Counted from the first letter of the stretch, positions 45,349 to 57,215 are shown. The stretch: 64,000 bases of DNA from Cannabis sativa (GCF_029168945.1 NC_083602.1:682001-746000), one strand, 5' to 3'. Notes: generated by a model from the letters alone, not told the origin. Numbers and translations: made by a program.

Positions 45349-45966
45349 TGTTGTGTTAGACAACAACCTCAGCCAGCAAACAAACATTAATCAATACACC
45401 AGAAATGAATTAATGAATTGCAGAAAAATATAATAACAGAATTTAAAGAACACAATCAAGATTATAGAGGTTCGAACTTCCTTCACAAAGTGAAGAGCCT
45501 AGTCCTCTTTGAACTCCCTTAGGATTAGTCTTTATTATGAATCAAATGGCAAGATTACACTATGTTTAGTTGTACAAATTACAGAACACAGAAATGATGA
45601 GATATTCCCTTTGTCTTAGCTTTAATCCTGAAGCTTGAACTCCTTGAAACCACCTGAAGCTTTAACTTGCTTCCCTTGGTTTCTAACCCTTTAGTTCTTC
45701 AATGCTCCATAATTTTCCCTCTCTAAGAACAAGTAATCTTCCTCACCATACATAATTCTCTCTCTCTCTATCTATCTTATCTGCTACATTTCTAAAATAG
45801 AAAAGAACAGAACTATATATAGGCAGCACCACATCAGGTTTTGCCATTACAAGAATAACTGAAAAAACCTAACTAAACTAACACATGCTGATGTGTCAAG
45901 TCTTCACTTGCCATGTCATCATTCCTTTTACTTAATGTGTTTTATTAAGGACTGAAATAAACAACA
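45349..45966 (-). repeat. 3' LTR of Copia element 2
   Basis: 618 bp. The polypurine-like tract GAGGTGGAATT (minus strand) lies immediately inside at 45,967-45,977. Confidence 0.93.
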
Positions 45967-46042
45967 AATTCCACCTCAGTACTTAATAAAACAAATCTAA
46001 AGAAAACTTCTCCTAAGATCATTGTTCAGTCCACCTACTGAC

Positions 46043-47530
46043 TTAACCCTCTTCTATGCCTAGCAATTCCAAACAATGTTGGAATTTGCTAAGTGTAACT
46101 GGTTTAGTACCCATGTCAGCAGGATTTTCTTCACTTGGTACCTTTTCAATGTTGATCTGTTCTTGAGTAACTTTCTCCCTTATGAAATGGTACCTTACTT
46201 CAATATGTTTTGTTCTATCATGAAATACTGGGTTCTTACACAAGTATAATGCACTTTGGCTATCTGTATAGACAGTAGCTTTTCCTTTGAACAAATTCAT
46301 CTCTTCTAGCAAACCTTGTATCCATAACCCTTCCTTAATTGCCTCTGTTGCAGCTATATACTCAGATTCAGTGGAAGATAAAGCTACCACAGGTTGAATC
46401 TGAGATTTCCAACTTACACAATTGCCTGAAATGAGAAATGTGTAAGCTGTAGTAGACTTCCTTGAGTCTTTATCCCCTGCAAAATCTGCATCCACAAAGC
46501 CTTCCACCTGAATTTTGTCTTGGTTTTTCTTGAAGCATAAACCAACCTTGGTAGTGATGTTGATGTACCTGAGCATCCATTTCATTGCAGCCCAATGGAG
46601 TTTCCCAGGATTTCCCATGTATTTGCTCAGCACACTTGCTGCATATGCTAGGTCTGGTCTTGTACAGACCATAGCATACATCACAGATCCCATAGCATTT
46701 GAGTATGGTATTTCTTCCATCTCTTGCCTTTCTTTATCAGTATTAGGAGACTGTTTATTAGATAGTTGAAACTGACTTGACAGTGGCATTGTTGCCTTCT
46801 TAGAACCATTCATTTGGAATTTTTCAATTACCTTTTCCAAATAATCCTTTTGACTGAGAAATAACAGATTTTTGCTCCTATCTCTCTTGATGTTAATTCC
46901 CAGAATTTTACTTGCAGCCCCTAAATCTTTCATGTCAAACTCAGATTTCAGAATTTCCTTCATTCCTTCAACCTTTTTCTTTTCTTTGCTAATCAGTAGC
47001 ATATCATCTACATAGAGTAGAAGGTATTCAGCTTGTAATATTTCAGTGCCTTTGTAGTACAAGCATGTATCATGCATGCTCCTTGTGAATCCATGTTGTG
47101 TAATGAAGCTATTGAATCTTTTATTCCATTGTCTTGGAGCTTGTTTTAACCCATACAAGGATTTCTTCAAGAGAAACACATGATCATTTTTGCCTTTTTC
47201 TTTGTAACCTTCAGGTTGTTCCATGTAGATAGTCTCTTCTAAGTCTCCATGCAAGAATGAAGTGGTTACATCCATTTGCTCCAATTCTAAATCAAACTGA
47301 GTAACCAAGGCCAACATTATCCTTATTGTCTTGTATTTCACAACTGGTGCAAAGATTTCATTAAAATCAATTCCTTCTTTTTGACTAAAACCTTTTGCCA
47401 CGAGTCTAGCCTTAAACCTTGGCATTTCATCATCTCTAAAACCTGGTTTGTGCTTGAAAATCCACTTGCAACTGATCACCCTTTTTTCTTTTGGTCTTGG
47501 AACCACTATCCAAGTCTTGTTCTTTTTCAA
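46043..47530 (-). CDS. Copia 2 reverse transcriptase-RNase H
   Basis: An open frame of 495 codons. RVT_2 motifs are [65 protein letters not shown] and the catalytic LLYVDDMLLIS. RNase H follows with VEGFVDADFAGDKDSRKSTT, LSSTESEYIAATEAIKEG, VYTDSQSALYL and DRTKHIEVRYHFIREKV. All core motifs look intact. Upstream it is out of frame with the integrase part (break near 47,440-47,530), so it is not translated as part of one polyprotein here. The RT resembles Tork/Tnt1-type elements, judged from general features only. Confidence 0.9.
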   Translation of the reverse strand: MKKNKTWIVVPRPKEKRVISCKWIFKHKPGFRDDEMPRFKARLVAKGFSQKEGIDFNEIFAPVVKYKTIRIMLALVTQFDLELEQMDVTTSFLHGDLEETIYMEQPEGYKEKGKNDHVFLLKKSLYGLKQAPRQWNKRFNSFITQHGFTRSMHDTCLYYKGTEILQAEYLLLYVDDMLLISKEKKKVEGMKEILKSEFDMKDLGAASKILGINIKRDRSKNLLFLSQKDYLEKVIEKFQMNGSKKATMPLSSQFQLSNKQSPNTDKERQEMEEIPYSNAMGSVMYAMVCTRPDLAYAASVLSKYMGNPGKLHWAAMKWMLRYINITTKVGLCFKKNQDKIQVEGFVDADFAGDKDSRKSTTAYTFLISGNCVSWKSQIQPVVALSSTESEYIAATEAIKEGLWIQGLLEEMNLFKGKATVYTDSQSALYLCKNPVFHDRTKHIEVRYHFIREKVTQEQINIEKVPSEENPADMGTKPVTLSKFQHCLELLGIEEG

Positions 47531-48305
47531 TGATCATCTCATTATCCATAGCCTTGTTCCAATGCTTTTCTTCTTTACTTGAAATGGCTTCTAAATAGGT
47601 CTTTGGCTCAGTTTTTACAAGTTCTGTAGCTGTGACAAAAGCATATGCCAGCATATCTGTGAAAGCAGAAAATCCATATCTTTGAGTAGGTTTTGAAACC
47701 CTCCTATCTCTATCTCTAACCAATTGGTAGTCTTGAGGATCTGTTACATCTTCCTGATCAGGTTCCACCTGATCTATATTTCCAATTTGTCCCTCAGTGT
47801 TTGTAACTTCCACCTGATCAGTGCCTTGATCATTTCCAGTTTCTCTCATTTCTTCTTCAATGATTTGTATCTGATTTTCAATGCTACCTGCAGGGTTAGT
47901 CTTATTTCCTGCATTGTCATGATTAGTAGTTTTCAAGCAAGGAAATACATCTTCTTTAAATATAACATCCCTACTATTTATGGTTTTGAAACCTTTTTCA
48001 TTGTTGAGCCAAACTCTATAACCTTTAACACCTTGAGGATAACCTAGGAATACAGTTTTTATTGATCTAGGTTCTAACTTACCCTCACTTTGGTGCACAT
48101 AAGCCATGCATCCAAATACTCTCAAATTAGATAAATCAGGAGGTTTACCTATCCATTTATGCTCAGGTGTCATGAGGTTGATAGCTGTTGAAGGACTTCT
48201 ATTAATCAAATAGGCTGCTGTCATCAAGGCTTCTCCCCAAAATGTTTTTGGAAGACCTGAGCCGAACATCATGCATCTCACCTTGTTCAGCAATGTTCTA
48301 TTCAT
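47436..48305 (-). pseudogene. Copia 2 integrase C-terminal part and linker
   Basis: MNRTLLNKVRCMMFGSGLPK, TFWGEALMTAAYLINRSPS, VFGCMAYVHQSEGKL and SIKTVFLGYPQGVKGYRVW are the integrase C-terminal section. An acidic linker (QIIEEEMRETGNDQGTDQVE) and a pre-RT segment follow. The frame is lost at its end (QVDFQAQTRF) by a base change near 47,520. Confidence 0.85.
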
Positions 48306-48432
48306 TCTCTCAGCTACCCCATTTTGTTGAGGAGTGATCCTTACAGTTCTGTGTCTTTGTATACCATGGTTCCTACAAAAATCATCAAACTCTCCACTAC
48401 AAAACTCAAGACCATTGTCAGCTCTTAAGGTC

Positions 48433-49383
48433 TTAATTTTTTTTTTCTGTTAGGTTTTCAATTAGCAGTTTCCATTGTTTAAACTTTTCTAAAGCTTGAT
48501 TTTTGGTTTTCAATAAAAACACCCAAACTTTTCTAGAGAAATCATCAACAATAGAGAGAAAGTAAGAGTTACCCCCATGTGTAGACACTTTTTCTGGCCC
48601 CCACAAATCTGCATGGATGTAATCCAAAATTCCTTTGGAACAATGCTTGCCAACACTAAAACTCAACCTGTGTTGTTTTCCCAAAATGCAGCTTTCACAG
48701 AAATCAACCTTGCTGATTTTGTCCTTCCCAAGCAGGCCTTGATCATGGATTACTTTGAGTCTCTTCTCACTAATATGCCCAAGCCTTCTATGCCAAAATA
48801 TGGCATTAGAATCTTCATCGCTTGTAGCTACAGATGCATCTCCAGTCACTGTATTACCAATTAGGTAGTATAGTCCATATCTCTTTTCTCCTTTTATAAC
48901 CACCATTGAACCTTTGCTTATCTTCATTATGCCAGATTCAATCTTGTTTGTATAACCTGCATCATCAAGGGTTCCAACAGAGATTAGATTTTTAGTTAGA
49001 TTAGGCACATACCTCACATCTTTGAGAATTCGAATTGCTCCATCAAACATCTTAAAATGAGCATTTCCTATGCCTTCTAAACTACATGTATTGCTGTCTC
49101 CAAGAACTACTTTTCCACCACTTGTTTCCTTGAAATTTCTAAGTAGTTGCTTGTTGTATGTCATGTGGAATGTGCATCCAGAATCTAAGATCCAATTTTC
49201 ATTTTGGATGTGAGAAGCAGCTAGCAAAACTTCTCCAGAATCATATCCATCACAATAGTTTGCTGAATCTTGGGATTCAAATTTGTTGTTGGAGCTATGA
49301 TGATAGTTCTTTTTGTTCTTATGATTCTGACGATCTGTTCTTGTTAAAATAACAGTCTCTTTTGTAATGTCCCAACTTTTCAC
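48433..49383 (-). pseudogene. Copia 2 protease and integrase N-terminal part
   Basis: Aspartic protease WILDSGCTFHMTYN is intact (D-S-G). GAG-pre-integrase is IFWHRRLGHISEKRLK with the CESCILGKQHRLSF zinc-binding continuation. The integrase core starts DYIHADLWGPEKVSTHGGNS and FLSIVDDFSRKVWVFLLKTK. The frame ends at LTEKKN because of an A run (plus-strand T run at about 48,435-48,443) that shifts the frame before the second catalytic residues. Confidence 0.87.
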
Positions 49384-50116
49384 ATGTATAGCACCCCTTT
49401 ACATCCTTGTTTGAGTCTTTGCTAGAATCCCTTGAGTTTGATCTTCCATGGTTTCTTGAATGATTGTTGTTCTTATTCTGATTGTAAGATCTTTGTGGTT
49501 GTCTTCCTCTTGTGAAATTCACTTCACCATTCAATCTTGATAGTTTCCCATTGTTCTTCAAAGATATTTCCTTTGAATATATGGCACCAACAATTTCATC
49601 CATCACCAAGGTGTCCTCTGCATATAAAATTGTATCTCTGAATTGTTCATATTGCTGAGGTAGTGAATTGAGAAGATAAATTGCTTGATCCTCCTCCTCA
49701 ATTTCCACATTTAAACTGCAAAGATCAGAAAGAAGTTTAGTGAATTTATTAAGATTATCATCAATAAATTTACCTTCATCCATTTTAAAACCATAGAATT
49801 TTTGTTTCAAATAAACCCTGCTGGGTAGAGTTTTTGTCATGTAGGTTTGTTCAAGCTTTTCCCACATTGCAGCAGCTGTCTTCTCTCTAACCACTTTTCT
49901 CAAAATCTCATCTTCAAGGCTCAACACTATAGTGTTTCTTGCCTTTTTCAGGATCTCTTCCTTCTTGGATTTCTCCAATGTTTCAGACATTTTGTCTTCT
50001 CCCTTGAGAGCTTCATCTAATCCCATGTTTCCAAGATGAGCTTTCATCTTTTCTCTCCACAAATAGAAGTCATTCTTGCCATTGAACTTCTCAATGTCTA
50101 TCTTTGTTGTAGACAT
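49319..50116 (-). CDS. Copia 2 gag
   Basis: 265 codons from ATG 50,116 (MSTTKIDIEKFNGKNDFYLW). Retrotran_gag region includes MWEKLEQTYMTKTLPSRVYL and DQAIYLLNSLPQQYEQFRDT. A basic Asn/Ser-rich tail precedes one zinc knuckle CYTCEKLGHYKRDC (CX2CX4HX4C). It overlaps the protease frame by about 65 bases in another frame; in related Copia elements gag and pol are one frame, so a small indel near 49,330-49,370 is likely. Confidence 0.88.
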   Translation of the reverse strand: MSTTKIDIEKFNGKNDFYLWREKMKAHLGNMGLDEALKGEDKMSETLEKSKKEEILKKARNTIVLSLEDEILRKVVREKTAAAMWEKLEQTYMTKTLPSRVYLKQKFYGFKMDEGKFIDDNLNKFTKLLSDLCSLNVEIEEEDQAIYLLNSLPQQYEQFRDTILYAEDTLVMDEIVGAIYSKEISLKNNGKLSRLNGEVNFTRGRQPQRSYNQNKNNNHSRNHGRSNSRDSSKDSNKDVKGCYTCEKLGHYKRDCYFNKNRSSES

Positions 50117-50250
50117 CTTTCTTGGTCACTTTCAATCTGAATCTTGAGGTTCTTGCTGCTGTAATTCAAAACAGTAATCAAAACACTTTTTCTTCTCTGT
50201 CAAATTCTGCAGGTTTCTTGATTGTTGCTTAGCCGATCCTTCTGTTGAAT

Positions 50251-50266
50251 CCTAGCTCTGATACCA
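50251..50266 (-). other. Primer-binding site of Copia 2
   Basis: Minus strand TGGTATCAGAGCTAGG, complementary to initiator Met tRNA, two bases from the 5' LTR. Confidence 0.9.
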
Positions 50267-50268
50267 TT

Positions 50269-50890
50269 TGTTGTGTTAGACAACAACCTCAGCCAGCAAA
50301 CAAACATTAATCAATACACCAGAAATGAATTAATGAATTGCAGAAAAATATAATAACAGAATTTAAAGAACACAATCAAGATTATAGAGGTTCGAACTTC
50401 CTTCACAAAGTGAAGAGCCTAGTCCTCTTTGAACTCCCTTAGGATTAGTCTTTATTATGAATCAAATGGCAAGATTACACTATGTTTAGTTGTACAAATT
50501 ACAGAACACAGAAATGATGAGATATTCCCTTTGTCTTAGCTTTAATCCTGAAGCTTGAACTCCTTGAAACCACCTGAAGCTTTAACTTGCTTCCCTTGGT
50601 TTCTAACCCTTTAGTTCTTCAATGCTCCATAAGTTTCCCTCTCTAAGAACAAGTAATCTTCCTCACCATACATAATTCTCTCTCTCTCTCTCTATCTATC
50701 TTATCTGCTACATTTCTAAAATAGAAAAGAACAGAACTATATATAGGCAGCACCACATCAGGTTTTGCCATTACAAGAATAACTGAAAAAACCTAACTAA
50801 ACTAACACATGCTGATGTGTCAAGTCCTCACTTGCCATGTCATCATTCCTTTTACTTAATTGGTTTTATTAAGGACTGAAATAAACAACA
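50269..50890 (-). repeat. 5' LTR of Copia element 2
   Basis: 622 bp, near-identical to 45,349-45,966. It has a longer CT microsatellite near 50,680 and a few substitutions (for example AAGTTTCC versus AATTTTCC). Confidence 0.93.
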
Positions 50891-52046
50891 CTATTAATTA
50901 GACCCACAAAGTGTACTAATTAACAAATAAACCTATATTTCTCGTTTTTTCTCAAAATTGTCCAAACTTGGTGAAAATTCTCAAATAAGATATAGTCTAT
51001 TTTTGAATTCTAATTGAGTTATTAAACCAACTAGTTGAGTCTAAAAGATGATATTATCCCAGACAATATGGAGACCACTCATAATAAGTAGATCCAAAAT
51101 TTATCGAGTAAATTTCCTATCTTATTAATTCATCCTGACTCCACTATAGATTCAGAATTGTACTCTTGATTACATAGAATGCTCTATATACCAAATATAG
51201 ATATACTATGAATTATCCATTGTTTCAATCACAACAATCATTGATCCTCTATAGATGGTTTACATTGAGTAAGGGAAAAATTATCGTTTTACCCTTCAAT
51301 GTATTTTATCCACAAAACACTTAGCTACTTGAAAATGATATTTTAGGAAACTAATATAATTACCAAAATGAGTGCTCTATCATTTATCACATTAAGTCAA
51401 GCTCCAAAGAAATCATCGTTTCATTTCTAAATAGTTATAGAAGCTATAGATTCCATATCTATGATTAATCCCCACTCAATTGCACTACTGAGTTCCCAAG
51501 ATGTAAGTATGGGACTAGTTCCGCATGTAAACTGGTAAGGAACAAGTCAAAGAACTCGTGAAATACATTTAAGCTAGAGCTTAACCATCTTAGGATTGAG
51601 ATCAAATGATCTATGATCAACTAAGTGTAATAACTTAGAAAAGATACAATGGTAAGTTTATGATATGTTTTCTACTGTTAATATCGGTCCAGTCTGATGT
51701 ATAGTTGATACATCTGATCCTAGTTTACTTTACTAATGCCTTGGAAAAGATATTCCACTCACCCAAGTGTAAATAAACCTTATAGTTGATTATCACGTCA
51801 TTGTAAATCCAGTACACTGATAAATCGTAAGACTAAATAATTTGAAGCATATAATCACAATTACTTTCACTGTGATGACATCACTGTAATTGTGAGTAAC
51901 TATATGTTTCGGATTTAATAAAACTTATATATTAAAAACATATAAACATGAGAACAAAGTATATGACAAAATGATTCTTGATCTTTATTGAAATTAAATA
52001 CGATTACATTAAATTAGATATTTGTTTAGGGCACAAAATCTCAACA
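50891..52046 (-). repeat. Old minus-oriented LTR fragment, unit C
   Basis: On the minus strand it starts TGTTGAGATTTTGTGCCC at 52,046. Its inner part resembles the 28,663 family (TTACTCGATAAATTTTGGATC type segment at 51,080-51,120). Unit A carries the same LTR at 1,339-3,061. The single AAGAT at 51,641-51,645 is the empty site for the unit-A solo LTR. Confidence 0.7.
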
Positions 52047-52937
52047 GGCCTATCATGACATTGAAAGCAGAATGGACGTCAATCACTAAAAGTTGGGACA
52101 TCACCATGTTGTTCATCGGAGCCTTTCCTACCGTGAGTGAGAGACAAATGTGTTCTAATGCATGGAGCTATTTGGCCGGAGAACCCACTGGAGTCGGTCA
52201 CCCGCAACCTGCTAACCCACCAACTTGGGTCATTACATGGGTGGGTGCTGGTGTTTTTTTTTTTTAGTTTGAAACTCACGAACCCAAAACCCCGTGTACT
52301 AGAAACCCATAACGCACTTGATATTCAGCCTTAATAGATTTCTCATTTTCACAAAATATTTTAATGTAAACCTTTTGAAACTGCTGCTTAATTTCTAATA
52401 TTTTAAGAAAAAAAAAGACTAGTTTAAACACTTATCCCAATTAAAAATAACTTTGTAACTTAAAATATTATTATTTTTATTTTCAAAATCCTAAAATATT
52501 TTTAATTGTACAACTAATAATATTCTTAAAAAATAGTATATATAATTAATATTTAATTGAATTGTAACATCCAAAAAAAAATAAATATATTACGAAATAT
52601 TGAGTTATACTGTATATAAATCTCATTCTTTAATTTTGTAACGTAAAATTGTATTTAATTATACAGCTAATAATATTCATTTTTTTATATAATATTTTAT
52701 TATTCATTGAAAATATCAAAATAACAGTCAACATTACAAATATTGAAACTCTCTCACAACATACCATTTTGTAGTTTTTACCTTTTTCGTATTTCTCCAT
52801 TTTTAATGTAAATAAATTTGTAGTTATCTAAATATTTATTTTTTTTAATTAATAATTTTTTATTCACCTATTTATTTTGATTGTTTGGCTAATCTGAATG
52901 TATATTTGTATTGCAGATAAAATCTTTTGATATAGAT
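52047..52937 (+). other. Upstream region of neprosin gene 3
   Basis: Matches 3,062-3,196 plus 4,548-5,168 of unit A, with the single AGAAC (52,180-52,184) as the empty site of the unit-A Gypsy-type solo LTR. The 5' UTR acceptor TTGCAG (52,911-52,916) is intact, but the block with the TATA box and UTR exon of gene 2 is missing. No alternative promoter is obvious. Confidence 0.6.
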
Positions 52938-54762
52938 ATGGGTATGAGGGAATTTTTCATGGTTGCTATCGTATTGTGTACACTTTTGTGTTATTGTGAA
53001 TCTAGAAAACAACCAGCAATATTATCAAGAGATGAAATTCTTGAAATAGAGAATCAACTTGAGCGATTGAATAAGTCATCAATCAAGGCTATAAAAGTAT
53101 TTTTTTTTCTTTTATTATTATTACTTTCATCTTCATTTCTCACTTATCTAACTTGTTTTGTGTTATGTACAGACACAATTTGGAGATATTTATGACTGTG
53201 TTAATTTTTACGAACAACCAGCATTTGATCATCCTTTACTAAAGAATCACAAATATGATTTTCAGGTACATTTTCTCAAATAAGTATTTCTCTAATAGTT
53301 CTTTATTTTTTCGAAACCATGGTGAATTTGTATTATAACATACTTATATGTATTTATGGTGTAGATGAGACCTTCTTCTCGTCCCAAGTCGATTGTTAGG
53401 GAAGGCAATGCTCCAAAGAATGTGGAGCAGGTATCGATAAATAGTGGGTTAAATAGTGAAAAATGTCCAATTGGGTATGTTCCAATAAGAAGAACTACTA
53501 AAGAAGATCTTATTAGAGCCAAATTATTTACAAAATCTTATAACTCAAGAATTAATTCCCCTCCTACTTTTCATGTAAGTATATTTTACATTTTTTTTAG
53601 TTTTGACAAATTAAATAACATATTCTATCATGGGAATATAATTACAATTTGAATTTGAATATAATAGCAAGCGCTTGTTTACACTTCTGATCCAACTAAG
53701 AAATACAATGGAGGTGGAACAAATGCAAGTTTTTACACCTTATATAATGTCGCTGACTCGCAATATACTTTCGGACGAATGAAACTACAAAATGGACTTG
53801 ATATCATTAAAGTTGGTTGGGGAGTAAGTTCTATTTTCTTATCTTTTCTACTAATTATTTGTTAAAAATAACTCAACTCAAGCTTTTTAGATAAACTGCA
53901 ATGTTTTAGAATATTTATTCACTTATTAATTTGTTATAATGTCTATAATGTCATTTATTAGGTAAATCCTAGTGTATATGGGGATAATCGAACTCGAATC
54001 TTCATATATTTTCAGGTTACCCTAATTTTATGTTATTATTTAAGATTTCTTCATATTGTTTGTGTAGTACTTATGTGTAATTTATGAATCATGCAATATT
54101 TTTGTAGGCTGGTGAATTATCTTGTTTCAATACAGTATGTCCAGGATTTGTTCTGGTTAATCCTAAACCTATGATCGAAATGACTCTGAGAGAAACTCAT
54201 CCTGGTACTTTACCTATATGGGAAATGGAAATTAGTATTTATCGGGTAAATAAAATTAAATATTTTCCTTTAATTTTCTTTTTTCTTCATTCAAGTTTAT
54301 CCTAATATTTTTGTTTTAAACGAAAAAAAAAATGTGTCTCAAATTTAACATTGGTGGTTTGTATTTATTTTATACTTGTTTGACATGATATAATAGGATC
54401 CAATTACTGGAAATTGGTGGGTTAACCTTGGAACGAATTATGATCAAATCGGATATTGGCCATCAAGCATATTTAGTGGTGGATTGAAAGACTTGGCTAC
54501 ATATATTGATTGGGGAGGAGAAACTTACAGTCCACTTGGTCAAATTGGTCCTCCAATGGGTTCTGGTTTACTTCTAAAACAAGATACTCGTTATGATGCA
54601 TATTGTAGACAATTAACAACTATAAATGAGGCACACATACAAGAAGTTGCTAAAAATACAAAAATTTCTTCTATTGATATTGACTTTTATTTAGTTAAAG
54701 ATTTGGGATTTCATGGTGACTTTGGACATATCATGATATATGGTGGTCCTGGTCCTAGATGA
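52938..54762 (+). CDS. Neprosin-domain protein, gene 3 (seven exons)
   Basis: Exons are 52938-53096, 53173-53265, 53365-53574, 53668-53823, 53962-54015, 54108-54245 and 54397-54762, all introns phase 0, giving 391 residues. A signal peptide (MGMREFFMVAIVLCTLLCYC) is followed by the activation-peptide domain (GDIYDCVNFYEQPAFDHPLL, CPIGYVPIRRTTKEDLIRAK) and the neprosin domain (CFNTVCPGFVLVNPKP, GYWPSSIF, DWGGE with E312). The residue matching the first catalytic Glu of Nepenthes neprosin is Lys202 (IIKVGWG), as in gene 1. It is closest to gene 1, its unit-A partner; gene 1 has four fewer residues in exon 1. Polyadenylation signal at 54,809-54,814. Confidence 0.9.
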
Positions 54763-55921
54763 TTTCTTTATATTGTATTACCACCAAATTATCTTTTTCA
54801 TGAGAAAAAATAAATGTCATTATTTTTACTTTTGATAGACTTGATTGTAAAAAAAAGTTGAACCAAAAAATGGGTACATTTTAAATATTATACTCAGCAT
54901 GACTGAGTAACATAAGAAAGAAGTTGTTTTAACCAAAGTAATAAAATTTTACCTTTGTGATATATGTCTAAACTATCTTAGGAAGAACCATCATTACAAA
55001 ATTGTTAATACGAGAAGTGAAGACTATGAAGTAAATAATAAGTATCATTTAACTCTCATTGAAAAAAAATACAAAATAAATAAATAAAGTAGCACATCAT
55101 TCGTATAAAAAATCAGCCGTAATTAAATATTTGAATTTAAATTTGTCACGGTAAATTATTTAAAATTTTCTGAAATTTTGTAAATATTCACAACACAAGA
55201 ATTAAAAAAGAAGGATTAAAATATTTTGAAAGTCAAAAAAGATAGTGAGTCTATCGAAACACTTTCTTTTTTTGTTAAGAGGTGTATTGTACAATAAATT
55301 TCTCTAAAGAATTGTTTTTGGAAAATATCCTAATAGTAACTTTAATTTCTAATATTTCATGGTTACTGATCTAATGTCAATGGAAAATTATGAAAATATA
55401 TAAAAGTGTCATAGATATGATGTACTAGTTAAATATTGTTTGAAAAAACTTCCAATTATAAAGACAACTTTGTATCGTAAAATAGTAATTAATTGCACAG
55501 CTAATAATATTCTTAGAAAATAGAATATAATTAATATATATTTGTTTTTTTGCAAAATTATATAATTAATATTTAATTGACTTGCAACATCCAAGAAACA
55601 AATATAGAAAATTGAGTTGTAACGTATGTTCATATAAATAAAATTCATTCACACTTGAAAATATCAAAATCAATTAAGCTCAACAGTCAACATTATTACA
55701 AATAATGAAACTTAATTCTCTTGTAATGTAAAATTGCATAATTATGCAACTAAAAATATCATTTTTTTTATATATAAAATTTTATCCATTCATTGATAAT
55801 AATAAATCATAGTCAACATTATAAATATTGAAACTCTATCAAAACATACCATTTTAACTCATTTGCTATAGTGTATTGTACTGTATTGTATAATATATAG
55901 TATTGTGTTGGATTGAATTGT
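54763..55921. other. 3' flank of neprosin gene 3, AT-rich
   Basis: Matches 6,971-8,164 of unit A. AATAAA at 54,809-54,814. No gene seen. Confidence 0.55.
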
Positions 55922-56344
55922 CCCTACAAAAAAATTTATTTTACTCACAACAAAACATGTGACTAAAAGTGAAAAAGTTGTAATTAATTATAAATCATTA
56001 TTTCTATATATTGTGACTAAAAGATCCGTGACAAAATAATTAATCACAAAAATTATAATTTGTTGTGACTAAATGTATTTTAAGTCACAAAACTTGTTGT
56101 GACTAAAACTAAATTAATGACAATTTGTACCTAAAGACTATATTTTAGTCATTCGTAACATTTTGTTGTGACTAAAAGTCACATTTAGTCACAAAAAAAT
56201 TATGTTGTGACTAAAAATTTGTCACTAAAAGTAGTTATTTTTGTAATTAGTATTATTTAATACAATACTATATATGCTATTGACTTGTATTAATAGCTTG
56301 TGTAAAATTATATTATCTTTACCCTAAACTCGACCCCAACTTCG

Positions 56345-56770
56345 ATTTCCGTTCGGGTTGGGGTCTAGGACCCGAGGTCGGAGTTTAAGTCGAGATTGGG
56401 GTTCGGGGTCGAGATCGGGGTCCTAGACAATATGGGTTCTGGGGTCAGAGTTCAGGTCGGAGTCGAGGTTTGGGTTTGGGACTGGGTCCAGGTCTGGGAT
56501 CGGGATCGGGATCCAAGTCTGGGTCTCGGACCGAGTCAGGGTCGGGATTTGGGTCCGGGTCGGGTTTGGGTTGGAGTCCGTTTTTAAGTTGGAGTACGAG
56601 TTCGGGTCCGGTCCCGAGTCCTGGGTCGGGGTTCAGGGTTCGGGGTACGGGTCTGGGTGTTAGGTCTGAGTCTAGGCCGGGGTCTGGGTCTAGGTCTGGG
56701 TCTTGTTTGGATCAAGGTGCGGGTCTGCAGTCCGGGTTGGGGATCGAGGTCTAGGTCAAGGTCTGAGGTA
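56345..56770. repeat. G-rich minisatellite, unit C
   Basis: Degenerate GGGTCN/GGGTTC units as at 8,570-9,000. The internal order of variants differs from unit A, indicating independent slippage since the duplication. Confidence 0.85.
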
Positions 56771-56951
56771 GGGGTGGCAATTCGTGTTCGCGAGTCGTAT
56801 TTGTGTCGTTCCGAGACCCATAGGTATATTCTCAACCCAACACAACCCTTTTAATAATCGTGTCAAAATGAAATTTGAACACAACTCGCTTATAAACGAG
56901 TTGACACGACACGACTCATGGAACTTGTTTATAAGTATATTTTATTTAAAC

Positions 56952-57215
56952 ATGGTTGCTTCAACTTGGAAAAGATCGTGATCAAATTGGATATTGGCCA
57001 TCAAGCATATTTAGTGGTGGATTGAAAGACTTGGCTACATATATTGATTGGGGAGGAAAAATTTACAGTCCACTTGGTCAAATTGGTCTTCCAATAGGGT
57101 CTGCTTTACTTCTAAAACAAGATACTCGTTATGATGCATATTGACTTTTATTTAGTTAAATATTAGGGATTTCATCGTGACTTGTTATGATATATGGTGG
57201 CCCTGGTCCTAGATA
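56952..57215 (+). pseudogene. Captured neprosin exon 7 fragment, unit C
   Basis: Same capture as at 9,183-9,531 (GGTTGCTTCAACTTGGAAAA start). Compared with unit A, about 86 bases are deleted between two ATATTG repeats at 57,138-57,143 (GCATATTGACTTTTA), and a further small deletion occurs near 57,180 (TCGTGACTTGTTATGA). The first part (DLATYIDWGGKIYSPLGQIG) stays open, but the catalytic Glu is now Lys (WGGK). Confidence 0.85.

Larger units (their letters stand above)
45349..50890 (-). mobile_element. Ty1/Copia retrotransposon 2, TSD CTATT
   Basis: The 5,542-bp element lies on the minus strand with LTRs 45,349-45,966 (618 bp) and 50,269-50,890 (622 bp), ends TGTTG...CAACA. Target duplications are CTATT at 45,344-45,348 and 50,891-50,895. 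The primer-binding site TGGTATCAGAGCTAGG lies at 50,266-50,251, two bases inside the 5' LTR. Gag, protease, integrase, RT and RNase H are in order, with three frame breaks. The LTRs differ at a few substitutions and by a 4-bp CT-repeat change, so it is older than Copia 1 but still young. Confidence 0.95.
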
